This document shows, piece by piece, positions 26,712 to 36,859 of a DNA stretch of 64,000 nt. A program made the translations under genes and the position numbers. A model generated the notes under the pieces. It did not search any database. It was not told where the DNA came from and worked only from the letters and a program-made list of their open reading frames with translations. Origin of the DNA: Methanocella_A sp049676595 (GTDB lineage: Archaea; Halobacteriota; Methanocellia; Methanocellales; Methanocellaceae). Within the stretch, counting starts at the first letter, position 1, and each line of letters begins with the position of its first letter. The stretch is taken from contig NZ_CP187259.1 of assembly GCF_049676595.1 (NCBI RefSeq), forward strand, positions 3,100,001 to 3,164,000. Reading direction: 5' to 3'.

Positions 26712-27713
26712 ATGGCAAAAAGAAGCGCGCTCATTACTGGTATCACTGGACAGGACGGCTCATACCTGGCTGAACTATTAGTAAATAAGGGCTACGAGGT
26801 ACATGGCCTTGTCAGGAGGACCAGCTCTGTCAACACCGCTAGGATTGAGCACATCCTGGACAAGATTCAGCTAATACCCGGTGATCTGACAGACGAGAGT
26901 TCGCTGGTATCTGCAATAAGGAAATCAAAGCCGGACGAAATTTACAATTTAGCCGCTCAGTCGTTCGTCGGCTCATCGTGGAGCCAGCCGATCTTTACAG
27001 GGGAGACGACAGCGATCGGTGTAACCAGACTACTGGAAGCTATCAGGACGGCGGGAAGCGACGCCAGGTTCTACCAGGCATCTTCCAGCGAAATGTTCGG
27101 CAAGGTGCAGGCGACGCCGCAGAACGAGAAAACCCCGTTTTACCCGAGAAGCCCATACGCGGTCGCGAAGCTCTACGGCCACTGGATTACAGTTAATTAC
27201 AGGGAAAGCTTCGGTATGTACGCGTGTAGTGGTATCCTGTTCAACCACGAGTCGCCGCGGAGAGGCATAGAGTTTGTCACGAGAAAAATTTCGGATGGCG
27301 TGGCGAGGATTTATCACGGCCTGCAAGATGAGCTCAGGCTTGGTAACTTGGACTCTAAGCGTGACTGGGGTTTCGCAGGTGACTATGTTGAGGCCATGTG
27401 GCTCATGCTGCAGCAGGAGAATCCAGATGACTATGTGATAGGCACTGGTGAGACTCACTCGGTAAGGGAGTTCTGCGAACTGGCATTCGGGGCGGCTGGC
27501 CTAGACTGGGAGAAGTATGTAAAGATTGATCCGAGGTTTGTGAGGCCGGCGGAAGTAGACCTGCTGCTAGGAGATGCATCTAAAGCTAAAAATGTTCTGG
27601 GATGGAAGCCAAAGGTCACGTTCCCGCAGCTGGTTAAGATGATGGTCGAGAGCGATATCGAGCTGGTAGCTCGAGACATGAAGAGCAAGGGCAAGACGCC
27701 AAGAAGCGAATAA
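26712..27713 (+). CDS. gmd: GDP-mannose 4,6-dehydratase
   Basis: This 333-residue extended SDR enzyme converts GDP-mannose to GDP-4-keto-6-deoxymannose. The N-terminal TGITGQDGSYLAELL and LVRRTSSVN are hallmark Gmd sequences. The catalytic SSSEMFG and the YAVAK pair (Tyr-x3-Lys) are present, as are NHESPRRG and RDWGFAGDYVEAMW. It supplies the 6-deoxysugar precursor for the locus. The next gene is a likely reductase or epimerase for its product. Confidence 0.95.
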   Translation: MAKRSALITGITGQDGSYLAELLVNKGYEVHGLVRRTSSVNTARIEHILDKIQLIPGDLTDESSLVSAIRKSKPDEIYNLAAQSFVGSSWSQPIFTGETTAIGVTRLLEAIRTAGSDARFYQASSSEMFGKVQATPQNEKTPFYPRSPYAVAKLYGHWITVNYRESFGMYACSGILFNHESPRRGIEFVTRKISDGVARIYHGLQDELRLGNLDSKRDWGFAGDYVEAMWLMLQQENPDDYVIGTGETHSVREFCELAFGAAGLDWEKYVKIDPRFVRPAEVDLLLGDASKAKNVLGWKPKVTFPQLVKMMVESDIELVARDMKSKGKTPRSE

Positions 27714-27732
27714 GCTTCCGGGTGACCCTAAA

Positions 27733-28653
27733 ATGTTCTGGAATGGTAAAAAGGTACTGGTCACCGGCGCCAAGGGATTTGTCGGACGCTACCTGGTAAA
27801 TGGGCTGTTGCAAGAAGGCGCCGAAGTCGTAGGACTTTCCACCGATGGGCCATTAACTCATAAAACAGGTTTACGATGGGTCTCGGGAGATATCACTCAG
27901 ACCCACTCGCTGGAGGGGCTATGCAATGGTATAGATATAGTATACCACCTGGCTGCAATCTCGAATGTGGATGCATCGATAAGAGACCCCATCAAGACTT
28001 TTCATACGAACGCCATGGGTACGGCTAATTTGCTGGAAGAATCTCGCAAGTCCAACGTAAAAAAATTTGTTTATGTAAGCAGTGCCCACGTGTATGGAGT
28101 TCCACAATACCTGCCCATTGATGAGAAGCACCCGGTAGTGCCAAGAGAGGCGTACGCTGCGAGTAAGATCGCTGCAGAGAACATTGTTCAGGCATACGGG
28201 AATACCTATGGTATGGAGTATGCCATACTTAGGCCGTTTAACATGTTTGGGCCGGGGCAGGATCCGAGCTTTTTGATACCCGGAGTAATTGAGCAGGCAA
28301 GATGTAACAAGTCAATAAATGTAGGCAACATGGAGCCGACAAGAGACTTCCTGTTTATCGAAGACGCTGTCCGGGCATTTATTATCGCTGGCGAGGTTGG
28401 AAATGGACTCATTAATATTGGCTCGGGCCAAGAACGGCATATCTCTGAGGTTGTGCAGAAAATCCGAGAAATGATCGATCCTGATATAAATATCACAAGC
28501 GTTGATACACGAAAGCGCAATAAGGTAGTAGAAATTCCCCGTTTGTGTGCCGACGTGTCTATACTTAGGTCGATGGGGTGGCAGGTGAACGTAGGTTTTG
28601 AAGAAGGGCTTACCAGAACCATAAACAGCGACGACATGCGCCAAAAGTGGTGA
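27733..28653 (+). CDS. NAD-dependent epimerase/reductase (extended SDR)
   Basis: This is 306 residues, with the NAD(P)-binding GAKGFVGRYL, DIVYHLAA, SSAHVYG and the catalytic YAASK. Next to gmd, the most likely job is reducing or epimerising GDP-4-keto-6-deoxymannose, for example to GDP-rhamnose, 6-deoxytalose or fucose (inference; the sequence does not fix which). The start has GGTGA seven bases upstream. Confidence 0.85.
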   Translation: MFWNGKKVLVTGAKGFVGRYLVNGLLQEGAEVVGLSTDGPLTHKTGLRWVSGDITQTHSLEGLCNGIDIVYHLAAISNVDASIRDPIKTFHTNAMGTANLLEESRKSNVKKFVYVSSAHVYGVPQYLPIDEKHPVVPREAYAASKIAAENIVQAYGNTYGMEYAILRPFNMFGPGQDPSFLIPGVIEQARCNKSINVGNMEPTRDFLFIEDAVRAFIIAGEVGNGLINIGSGQERHISEVVQKIREMIDPDINITSVDTRKRNKVVEIPRLCADVSILRSMGWQVNVGFEEGLTRTINSDDMRQKW

Positions 28654-28675
28654 TAGCATAAAAAATAGTCGGTGT

Positions 28676-29599
28676 TTGGTGACAGGGGGGGCTGGTTTCA
28701 TTGGCTCCCACGTGGCAGAGGAACTGCTTAAAAGAGGGCACGAAGTCATTTGCCTGGATAATTTTGATGATTATTATAGCCCGGTACTAAAAGAGTCAAA
28801 TGTTGCTATACTCTCGCGATATGATAACTTTAGGTTGGCACGAGGCAGCATATTAGATAAAGATCTAGTTGACAGGCTAATGGTAGATATCGACTACGTC
28901 TTTCATAACGCTGCACAGGCAGGAGTAGATGCTTCGATCAGGAATCCGCAGAAGACTAATGAGGTAAATGTTATAGGAGGGTTCAACGTCCTTGACGCTG
29001 CCCGAAAATGCGGTATAAAAAAATTAATCAATGCATCTTCGTCTTCCGTTTACGGCCAGATAACCGACCTACCGCAGCGAGAAGATCTTCCCACCAGACC
29101 AATATCGCCATATGGTGTCTCTAAGCTATGCTTTGAAGACTATTGTGAGGTATACCGATCGATCTATGATCTCGATACGGTTTCTTTGAGATATTTTACA
29201 GTGTTTGGCCCCCGTATGCGCCCGGATCTGGCAATATCCATATTTACCAGCAATGCTATCGCAGGAAAAGAAATCAAGATTTTTGGCGACGGTAATAAAA
29301 CCCGGGACTTTACCTACATTGAAAATATTGTAGATGCCAACTTGAGAGCAATGGAGAGAGGACACGGGGTGTATAACATCGGAGGAGGGGACGAGATCAC
29401 GATAAGGATGCTAGCGGAAAGTATCATATGCCTGACTGGCAGTAAATCTTCAATTGTATTTGATGAAAGTAGACCCGGAGATATGGAGCACACGCTGGCA
29501 GATATTTCAAAGGCTAAGCAGGAACTCGAGTATATTCCAGGCACCAGTGTTCGAGAGGGTTTAAAAAAGTACGTCGAATACGTATCCAGTAACATTTAG
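28676..29599 (+). CDS. NAD-dependent sugar epimerase, UDP-glucose/glucuronate epimerase-like
   Basis: This extended SDR protein has the nucleotide-binding VTGGAGFIGSHVAEELL, SSSSVYG, the catalytic YGVSK, and TVFGPRMRPDLA, the last typical of UDP-sugar 4-epimerases. It would make another activated sugar for the glycan. The start is odd. The first normal codon in frame is TTG at 28676, which cuts into the first beta strand. The frame is open upstream to an ATA at 28658 that sits just after a GGTGAT site. Confidence 0.85.
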   Translation: MVTGGAGFIGSHVAEELLKRGHEVICLDNFDDYYSPVLKESNVAILSRYDNFRLARGSILDKDLVDRLMVDIDYVFHNAAQAGVDASIRNPQKTNEVNVIGGFNVLDAARKCGIKKLINASSSSVYGQITDLPQREDLPTRPISPYGVSKLCFEDYCEVYRSIYDLDTVSLRYFTVFGPRMRPDLAISIFTSNAIAGKEIKIFGDGNKTRDFTYIENIVDANLRAMERGHGVYNIGGGDEITIRMLAESIICLTGSKSSIVFDESRPGDMEHTLADISKAKQELEYIPGTSVREGLKKYVEYVSSNI

Positions 29600-29623
29600 A
29601 AGTTTTTAGGTTGTACGATTATT

Positions 29624-30586
29624 CTAGTGTAAGGCTCGATCAAGTGCAGTAGTTGAAAGCCACAGTGCTATTGCATAAGTTAGTGCGATCAGATGAACGG
29701 CAAACCCGGATGAGATGGCTGTTTCCCGGGTGACACTTAAAGCACTGAAGACGAATGCCCAGATGAGCTCGAAAGAGCCGAAATTGGCAATTCCCGGGAC
29801 GGGGATAGATGCTGCAATGACTACTAGCATAATGCCGATGAAGATTGCCCATGGGCTGATTGTTATTCCGATGCCTACAACCAGAACATAGATCGATAAG
29901 ACGTTAAGTACCCAGATGATTACTGTGAGTATTAATGGCAGACCTATGCTCGTCTGAAACGTTTGGTTAGAGTAGAACTGGGTAGTTTCCTCAAGTCGGT
30001 TTATGATTCTGATGAGCATACCATTTTTAAACCATCGATAAGCCGTGTTTAGGACAGCGATGAACAGTTTTTGATAAGCAATAAATAACGTGATGAATAT
30101 AAACAATCCAAATGCAACCAGTACAATGTAAGGGACTATACCGTTTATCAGCCCGTAGTTACCAGGAAAGATTAAGAGCACAAGCAGAACTAGTATACAG
30201 ATAATAAAGATGTCGTAGACCCGAGATAGTAGGAGCGTTACCGCTCCGATAGCCGTCGCAATTTTTAACTGCACTTTTGCGAGGTATACAAAAGTTAGCT
30301 CCCCTGTACGGAAAGGTAGTACGTTATTAGCTATGTTATGGGTACAGACGATAGTGAACATTTTCCAGTTATTCGAATACAGGTTCCTGTCTGTCATGAC
30401 TGAATACCTAAACGCCCTGAACAAGTTCATGAGCACATATAGCGCAAAGCTGGCAAGAAGCGAGGGCATACTTATAGATAACAAGGTTGCCGCTATCATT
30501 GGCAGGGAGATCTGAGACAGAAGAAAATAAGCGATCAGCAGAGTAATCAGGATAAACGTCGCTTTCACGATTTTCTCTTTGTCCAT
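29624..30586 (-). CDS. LPG-synthase-like polytopic membrane protein (AglD/UPF0104 family)
   Basis: This 320-residue protein has about eight hydrophobic segments. FRTGELTFVYL and the late VPGIANFGSFELIWAF match the lysylphosphatidylglycerol synthase TM-region family, members of which also form the membrane half of archaeal AglD-type proteins. It may flip or modify a lipid-linked sugar, but the role is uncertain. It is the only leftward gene inside the rightward operon. Confidence 0.8.
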   Translation of the reverse strand: MDKEKIVKATFILITLLIAYFLLSQISLPMIAATLLSISMPSLLASFALYVLMNLFRAFRYSVMTDRNLYSNNWKMFTIVCTHNIANNVLPFRTGELTFVYLAKVQLKIATAIGAVTLLLSRVYDIFIICILVLLVLLIFPGNYGLINGIVPYIVLVAFGLFIFITLFIAYQKLFIAVLNTAYRWFKNGMLIRIINRLEETTQFYSNQTFQTSIGLPLILTVIIWVLNVLSIYVLVVGIGITISPWAIFIGIMLVVIAASIPVPGIANFGSFELIWAFVFSALSVTRETAISSGFAVHLIALTYAIALWLSTTALDRALH

Positions 30587-30707
30587 GCCATGTCATTCAA
30601 TCGCATCTCATATATAAATGCTTATTTTTCGGAGCCAGGTTGTAATAATAGCGATTAGTTTTTACAGTATAAGCCCTATAAATGCGAAAAGAGTTGAGGA
30701 TCTATAG

Positions 30708-31706
30708 ATGGGTGAACCGGGGTCGATTTCTATCGTTATACCGCTGTATAACGAACAGGAAAATGTAAGCTTGTTATACGAAGAATTGAAGACTGTGCTA
30801 AGAACAATAGAGTTACCCTACGAGATCATATTTGTCGACGACGGTTCTACAGATAGCTCATTCTCAATTCTTAAAAAGATGGCTGCAGAAGATGTAGATA
30901 TAAAGGTCATCAAGCTAAGGCGCAACTTCGGTCAAAGCGCCGCACTGAAAGCAGGATTTGACACAGCTAATGGAAGCTACATAGTCACGCTCGACGCAGA
31001 TCTGCAGAATGATCCAGCAGACATACCGGCACTCCTGAAGGCTATATCAGAGAAGGACCTGGACGTAGTTTGCGGGTGGCGATTCAATAGAAAGGATAGT
31101 TTTACTAAAAAGATATCTTCCCGGACCTCAAACACGCTCAGAAAGGTACTGATCAAAGAAAGTATCCACGATTCAGGGTGTACGCTCAGAATATATAAAA
31201 GGGAATGCGTCGAAGATATAGAGCTTTACGGTGAGATGCACCGATATATACCTGCGATCTTATCATATAACGGATACAGAGTAGGGGAGATAAAATCAAA
31301 CCACAGAGAGCGTAAATATGGTAAATCCAAGTACAACTGGAGAAGGCTTTTCAAAGGCTTTGCTGACCTGCTTGTGATTACTTTCTGGAGCAGATTTTCT
31401 GCCAGGCCCATGCATATCTTCGGCACTTTCGGCCTCCTGATCAGTATTGTAGGCTCCCTGACACTGGTAATAATGGTAGCAGAACGATTGCTGTTAAGCC
31501 GATCATTGTCAGATAGGCCGCTATTTATACTGGCGATCATGTCAATAATCGTAGGATTGCAGTTTTTTGCCTTCGGCATAATGGCCGACATATCGTTAAA
31601 AACGTACTACAGGCAGAATAACTTTAAAAACTACAGGGTTGAAAAAGTGATTGGCAGAGGCATTACCGGCAGATTACCCGAGGAATATGAAGATACTGAT
31701 AGTTAA
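30708..31706 (+). CDS. Family 2 glycosyltransferase with two C-terminal membrane helices
   Basis: This 332-residue protein has a GT-A domain with ISIVIPLYNEQENV, FVDDGSTDSS and VTLDADLQNDP (DxD), and RKYGKSKYNWRRL before two membrane helices at about 235-260 and 270-295. This is the ArnC/GtrB layout, in which a sugar is placed on polyprenyl phosphate. The start has GAGGATC upstream. It overlaps the next gene by 20 bases. Confidence 0.88.
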   Translation: MGEPGSISIVIPLYNEQENVSLLYEELKTVLRTIELPYEIIFVDDGSTDSSFSILKKMAAEDVDIKVIKLRRNFGQSAALKAGFDTANGSYIVTLDADLQNDPADIPALLKAISEKDLDVVCGWRFNRKDSFTKKISSRTSNTLRKVLIKESIHDSGCTLRIYKRECVEDIELYGEMHRYIPAILSYNGYRVGEIKSNHRERKYGKSKYNWRRLFKGFADLLVITFWSRFSARPMHIFGTFGLLISIVGSLTLVIMVAERLLLSRSLSDRPLFILAIMSIIVGLQFFAFGIMADISLKTYYRQNNFKNYRVEKVIGRGITGRLPEEYEDTDS

Positions 31707-32826
31707 CTACGAGTTCCCGCCGCTTGGCGGAGGCGGAGGCATCGCATGTTTTAACCTTGCCCGGGAGCTGGCTAAAAATCACCAGGTAGACTACGTCACG
31801 ACAGCTTTTAAGGGTTTGCCCACTGCGGAAACCGTGGATGGGATTAACATTTTCCGGGTACCGGTTATAGGCAGGAAGCAACTGAGCACTGCGTCGCTTC
31901 TGTCGCTTGTGACCTTCTTCCCGTCGAGTTTTATCTGCGGAGCCCGACTATGTATGTGTCGAAAATACGATGTGATCAATTCTCACTTCGTGGTCCCTTC
32001 GGGGTTGAGCGGTGCCCTGCTGGCGAAAATTTTCAAAAAACCAAGCGTCATATCGATTTACGGTGGGGATATCTACGATCCAAGTAAAAAGACTTCGCCC
32101 CACAGGCATTATTTACTAAGGAAGCTTATCTCATGGCTGTTTTGCCAATCAGAGGCTATTATTGCAGAATCTAATAACATAAGATCTGTTGCAGAAAAAT
32201 TTTATAAGCCGGATAAACGTGTGGAGATTATTCCAGTGGGGTTTGTCTTGCCGGTGGAAAAATCCTCTACAAGAAAGGAGCTTGGCCTTGTGGATGGAGA
32301 AATTATTGTCATATCAGTCGGTCGGCTTGTCAAAAGGAAAGGTTTTGATATTGCGATCCGTGCAATTGCAAGTTTATCAAAGAAAAATGTACGGTATGTG
32401 ATAATCGGTGACGGACCTGAGGAAGAGAGCTTAGTTACACTGGCTAAGGAGTTGGGCATAGCAGATAAGGTGAATTTCAAGGGTTTCCTGACCGAGGAAA
32501 AAAAGTACCAGTACCTTAAGAACTCGGACATCTACCTGCTCACCTCTATCCACGAAGGTTTCGGCATATGCCTGATGGAGGCGATGTATGCCGGATTGCC
32601 TATCGTCGCCACGGACAGTGGCGGGCAAACCGACTTCATGACAGAAGGAACAAACGCCCTGTTCGTCCCGGTTGCCGACATTTCCAGAACAGCGGATAAG
32701 CTGACCGAATTGGTAGACAACGTAGTCGAACGACGAGAGATGGGGGCCCGAAACAGGGAAGCTATAAAAAAGTTATACATTGAGAATATCGCGTCCAGAT
32801 ACGAGTCAGTACTATCGAGATGGTGA
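31687..32826 (+). CDS. Family 4 glycosyltransferase
   Basis: This is about 379 residues from the ATG at 31687 (GAGG upstream), which overlaps the preceding gene. It begins MKILIVNYEFPPLGGGGG, the usual acceptor loop. VISVGRLVKRKGFDIAI and HEGFGICLMEAMYAGLPI (E-x7-E) mark the GT-B donor site. It is part of the glycan assembly set. Confidence 0.87.
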   Translation: MKILIVNYEFPPLGGGGGIACFNLARELAKNHQVDYVTTAFKGLPTAETVDGINIFRVPVIGRKQLSTASLLSLVTFFPSSFICGARLCMCRKYDVINSHFVVPSGLSGALLAKIFKKPSVISIYGGDIYDPSKKTSPHRHYLLRKLISWLFCQSEAIIAESNNIRSVAEKFYKPDKRVEIIPVGFVLPVEKSSTRKELGLVDGEIIVISVGRLVKRKGFDIAIRAIASLSKKNVRYVIIGDGPEEESLVTLAKELGIADKVNFKGFLTEEKKYQYLKNSDIYLLTSIHEGFGICLMEAMYAGLPIVATDSGGQTDFMTEGTNALFVPVADISRTADKLTELVDNVVERREMGARNREAIKKLYIENIASRYESVLSRW

Positions 32827-32829
32827 GCC

Positions 32830-33537
32830 ATGCGCCAAAAAAGCTACTATGACATGAAAGCGGGAGAATTTGACAGAGGCTTACTGTACGGGAGAAACAA
32901 CCGGAATCACATGAGGAAAATTGAAAAGATCTGTGAATTGCTTGATCTGGATAGACAGCCAAGAGATGTGAATATATTAGAGATTGGAACTGGGACGGGG
33001 ATTCACGCGGCGTATCTAATCGGCAAGTATCCTGAAATCTCGTACACAGGGGTAGATATATCACAAGGTATGCTCAATGTGGCTCAAAGGAAGCTGGGCA
33101 GAGAAGCTGTCCGCCTGGTTTCGGGAGACGGGCACCGTCTGCCCTTTAAAAGCTTCTCATTCGATGCAGTATTTATCTCGGGAAGCTTGCATCATTTTAA
33201 CAACCCGTGCGCCGGGATATGCGAAGCGTTTAGAGTACTAAAAAACCACGGTAAACTGGCAATTATGGAACCAAACTGGTTATTTCCGACTAATCTATTG
33301 CCTGCGATTGCTAATAAACAGGAGCGAGGAATCATGAAGATGACCCCCGGTAATTTTATCAGGTGGTCAAGAGCTACAGACCTTAGTATGCCAATCATCG
33401 GCCATATGCTATACACCCCGCCCGTCCCTGCGGCCATGTCGACGTTCTATGATATGGCTGACAAGATATTAATGCAGATTCCTGGCATATCACAAGTATC
33501 GATCATGATCTATATGTCAGGAATAAAACAGGAATAA
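32830..33537 (+). CDS. SAM-dependent methyltransferase, class I
   Basis: This 235-residue protein has SAM motif I NILEIGTGTGIHAAYL, then YTGVDISQGML and LPFKSFSFDAVFISGSLHH, as in UbiE-like small-molecule methyltransferases. Its location suggests that it methylates a sugar or lipid intermediate. The ATG follows GGTGA at the end of the preceding gene. Confidence 0.83.
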   Translation: MRQKSYYDMKAGEFDRGLLYGRNNRNHMRKIEKICELLDLDRQPRDVNILEIGTGTGIHAAYLIGKYPEISYTGVDISQGMLNVAQRKLGREAVRLVSGDGHRLPFKSFSFDAVFISGSLHHFNNPCAGICEAFRVLKNHGKLAIMEPNWLFPTNLLPAIANKQERGIMKMTPGNFIRWSRATDLSMPIIGHMLYTPPVPAAMSTFYDMADKILMQIPGISQVSIMIYMSGIKQE

Positions 33538-33569
33538 AGTAAATACACCTTGATCAATGATCTAATGAG

Positions 33570-34304
33570 ATGTGGAAACAGATGAGAGATAAGATCTATA
33601 ATAACTATATATCTACCCATTTCGGAAGTATCAATAAGGGCGATCTGCGAGAGTATAATACTTATTATAGATATTTTGATAATAACTATACCCGATTTAT
33701 GCCTGGCAATACAGGGGCAAGGGTACTGGAAATTGGTTGTGGAATGGGCCATTTCCTCTACTATCTAGAAAAACGCGGCTATGTAAATTATCTGGGTATT
33801 GACCTTAGCAGAGAGAACATAGAATTTTGTCAAGATAAACAGTTCAGGGCAGAGCAAAGAGATGTTTTTAAGTTTCTTGAGGATAACATAGACCTTTTCG
33901 ATGCAATTATCATTAATGATGTGCTTGAGCACTTCAGGAAAGAGGAAATATTTGCCCTTCTTGATCTGATATCTAAAAATTTATCCACTAACGGTACCTT
34001 GATCGCAAAAGTGCCGAATTCGGCCAACCCCATTGTCGGGAACAGCTCAAGGTACCTGGATTTTACACATGAGACCAGCTTCACTGAAGAAAGTATGTCC
34101 CAGATATTAAAAGTGTCAGGCTTCAATAATGTCAGTATTCACCCGCAGAACATTTACATATTTTACTTTAATCCTGTAAATTACCTGGCGAAAGCATTTG
34201 CCTGGACTACGTTTAAAATGTTCAGAGCATTGTTTCTTCTGTATGGTAGAAAGAGTACGAAGATATTTACAAAAGACATCATTGCAGTTGCTCGAAAAAC
34301 GTGA
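33570..34304 (+). CDS. SAM-dependent methyltransferase, class I
   Basis: This 244-residue protein has motif I RVLEIGCGMGHFLYYL, then YLGIDLSRENI and FDAIIINDVLEHF. These are typical of glycan or lipid O-methyltransferases. It differs from the neighbour at 32830, so they are not recent duplicates. The C-terminus has an aromatic, weakly hydrophobic stretch that may touch the membrane. Confidence 0.83.
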   Translation: MWKQMRDKIYNNYISTHFGSINKGDLREYNTYYRYFDNNYTRFMPGNTGARVLEIGCGMGHFLYYLEKRGYVNYLGIDLSRENIEFCQDKQFRAEQRDVFKFLEDNIDLFDAIIINDVLEHFRKEEIFALLDLISKNLSTNGTLIAKVPNSANPIVGNSSRYLDFTHETSFTEESMSQILKVSGFNNVSIHPQNIYIFYFNPVNYLAKAFAWTTFKMFRALFLLYGRKSTKIFTKDIIAVARKT

Positions 34305-34445
34305 CACTATCTGCTGATGATATTTATGTGTACGACTTTTAAAATATTGAACAAAAATATTTTGGCAGTATATGGCAACCATGGGGCGATCTATAAATAA
34401 TTAGTTAATGTGATATACCAACAATAGTGTCAGGGGTAGGAGAAG

Positions 34446-36668
34446 TTGAATTGGAGATATATAGAGATATTATCTCTGTTACTGAAGAATGAATTAATTA
34501 GATACTTAGCTGTGTTAATTACATTTATAGTCCTATCGGCTATACTCACCTATCCCCTGGTGTTCACATCCTTCTCAAAGCTGCCGGGTTCGGAAGATAT
34601 CTACCAGGCAGTCTGGTATTTCTGGGTAACTGATCAGGCTGTAGACAAGCTTCTAAATGGCGGATCGATACATTCGCTGGCTTACACAGACTATATTTTT
34701 TACCCTGCCGGCACCCCGATAATACCCTTTAGCATGGCGTATAACCAGATTCTGGCAATATTATTGGAACCTCTGTTAGGAGCGGTTCTAACAATAAACC
34801 TCCTTTATTTTTCTTCCTTTGTCCTGAGCGGATTCGGAGCATATCTCCTTGTCAGGCGTGTTACAGGTGATGAGTCCGCTTCGGTAATGGCAGGTTGCAT
34901 ATACACCTTTGCTCCGTACCACTTCGAGCATGCTTTCGTCGGCCACATCGGTTCTGTTACGATGCAGTGGATACCATTCTGTGCGCTGTTTCTTCTCAGG
35001 ATGGTAGAGAGTAAAAAATGGTCTGACGCAGCTTTTGCGGCATTCTTTTTCATCCTTGTGGCAGCCAGTGATATGCAGTATATGGTATTCATGGGTACAT
35101 TTGTCATGTTGTTTTTTGCATACCAACTTATCATTGGAGTGATTAAGTTTGAAAAAAAAGATGTCTTGGCGGTCATGGTATTTCTTGCTATTAGCCTATC
35201 GATACTAGTCCCTATGAACGCAAGTAGTATTGCCACTGCATTATCTGGTGATAACTTCCTCAAACCTGGCCAGAGCGAAGCCGCAAATGGTTCTGTGGAT
35301 CTTCTTAACTTTTTCGTTCCGTCGGTTCACCATCCGATCTTCGGAAGCTGGATTAAGGAGAACTACTATAATAGGATGGACGCCACTAGAATAACATGGG
35401 AGCGCGTTGCGTTCATCGGCTTTACGGTGCTATTCCTTATAATATATGCATCTATCTGTGAACGTTCTAATACCATTAGATTCTGGCAGCTATCCGCCCT
35501 ATTCTTCGCGTTGATGTCTCTTGGGCCTATCCTGCACATTTTCGGCCAAACATCTTTTTTTAATTACGAGATCCCAATGCCCTTCAGCATCTTATCTCAT
35601 ATAATCCCGGGCCTTGATAACAGCCGGACCCCGGGGCGTTTTGAGGTTTTAACATTACTTTCGATCACAGTGATTGCAGGGTTTGGCGCCTCCAGACTAA
35701 AGAAGAATATTACTACCCGACGCATGGATCAAATAATTACCGGTAGGTTGCAGGCGTTATTACCCATAGTCATTATGATGCTTATCCTTTTTGAGTACCT
35801 ATCAGTACCATTTATTACCTCTGATCCTGCAGTGCCAGAATTTTACTATTCTCTCTCAAAAGAACAGGGCGATTTTGCCGTTATTGAAATTCCAGCAACT
35901 TACGATTATTCGGCAGGTATAATGGCTGAGTACTACCAGACTGTACATCAAAAAAGGATGGTCGGTGGACAACTGGCCAGAGCACCGGATAGCTCCTTAG
36001 AATTTGAGAAAAAAACACCATTCATATCAGAGATTACTTACCAGAGGTCTGCTGGAGATCTATTTCAGCAGAATAGCTCACTATTATCAAAATCAATCCT
36101 TAACAGCCACAATATTAGGTATTTAATAATCCATAAAAATTATTTGGAGCCAGATGGATATACTCAAATCAACAATAGTGTAAGTAGTGCGTTAGGAATC
36201 CCGACATATTCCGACGATAAGATCGTGGTATATCGAGCGGATAACAGTGATATTATTCAGCCGTACATCATGCAGGATAAGAACTGGCATTTAGTAGAAA
36301 ACTGGGGAGGTACTCCTGCCTGCTGGATGAGTAATAATGCAACAGTAGCTATCACGTCCGGTAACAGTACCAGCGTCCGGTTAAATTTTACCGCATATAG
36401 CTTTGAAAAGCAGAGAACTCTTTGCATGTCAGATGGAAATATTACGATATTACAGACGACAATACAACCTAGCGGTACTCAGATCAGCCTAAATATCAGC
36501 CTGATTGACCAAGCTGAGAAGAAACTTTTGTTTTATACCCCTGAGGAACCCGTAAGGCCAATAGATATACCACCCCTAAACAATAGTGATGAACGTTTGA
36601 TCAGTATTGCCGTTGCGAACTGTACAGCCAAGTTCGTAGAGAACTTATTACCAAAAGAAAATCACTAA
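34446..36668 (+). CDS. Large polytopic membrane protein with C-terminal extracellular domain (GT-C-like)
   Basis: This is 740 residues. About 11-12 hydrophobic helices fill residues 20-470. The first loop holds GSEDIYQAVWYFWV, the place where GT-C enzymes have a catalytic acidic residue. Residues 480-735 are soluble, contain sequons and resemble a beta-rich outer domain. It may use a lipid-linked sugar to glycosylate on the outer face (inference). The start is TTG with GGAG close upstream. Confidence 0.7.
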   Translation: MNWRYIEILSLLLKNELIRYLAVLITFIVLSAILTYPLVFTSFSKLPGSEDIYQAVWYFWVTDQAVDKLLNGGSIHSLAYTDYIFYPAGTPIIPFSMAYNQILAILLEPLLGAVLTINLLYFSSFVLSGFGAYLLVRRVTGDESASVMAGCIYTFAPYHFEHAFVGHIGSVTMQWIPFCALFLLRMVESKKWSDAAFAAFFFILVAASDMQYMVFMGTFVMLFFAYQLIIGVIKFEKKDVLAVMVFLAISLSILVPMNASSIATALSGDNFLKPGQSEAANGSVDLLNFFVPSVHHPIFGSWIKENYYNRMDATRITWERVAFIGFTVLFLIIYASICERSNTIRFWQLSALFFALMSLGPILHIFGQTSFFNYEIPMPFSILSHIIPGLDNSRTPGRFEVLTLLSITVIAGFGASRLKKNITTRRMDQIITGRLQALLPIVIMMLILFEYLSVPFITSDPAVPEFYYSLSKEQGDFAVIEIPATYDYSAGIMAEYYQTVHQKRMVGGQLARAPDSSLEFEKKTPFISEITYQRSAGDLFQQNSSLLSKSILNSHNIRYLIIHKNYLEPDGYTQINNSVSSALGIPTYSDDKIVVYRADNSDIIQPYIMQDKNWHLVENWGGTPACWMSNNATVAITSGNSTSVRLNFTAYSFEKQRTLCMSDGNITILQTTIQPSGTQISLNISLIDQAEKKLLFYTPEEPVRPIDIPPLNNSDERLISIAVANCTAKFVENLLPKENH

Positions 36669-36859
36669 AAATAGATCAAATAAATCTTACATTTACTATA
36701 GAAAAATTTGTTTCCACAAAAATACTAAATCGACCTTATACAAATAATAATGAACATTATTTGACTGGTTGCAATATGGGCATCTATAGGGCTGATAAAA
36801 CGCTTAATACAACTGATTACTTATATGTATTGATAGTCAAATATATTAGCTGAGTAGAT

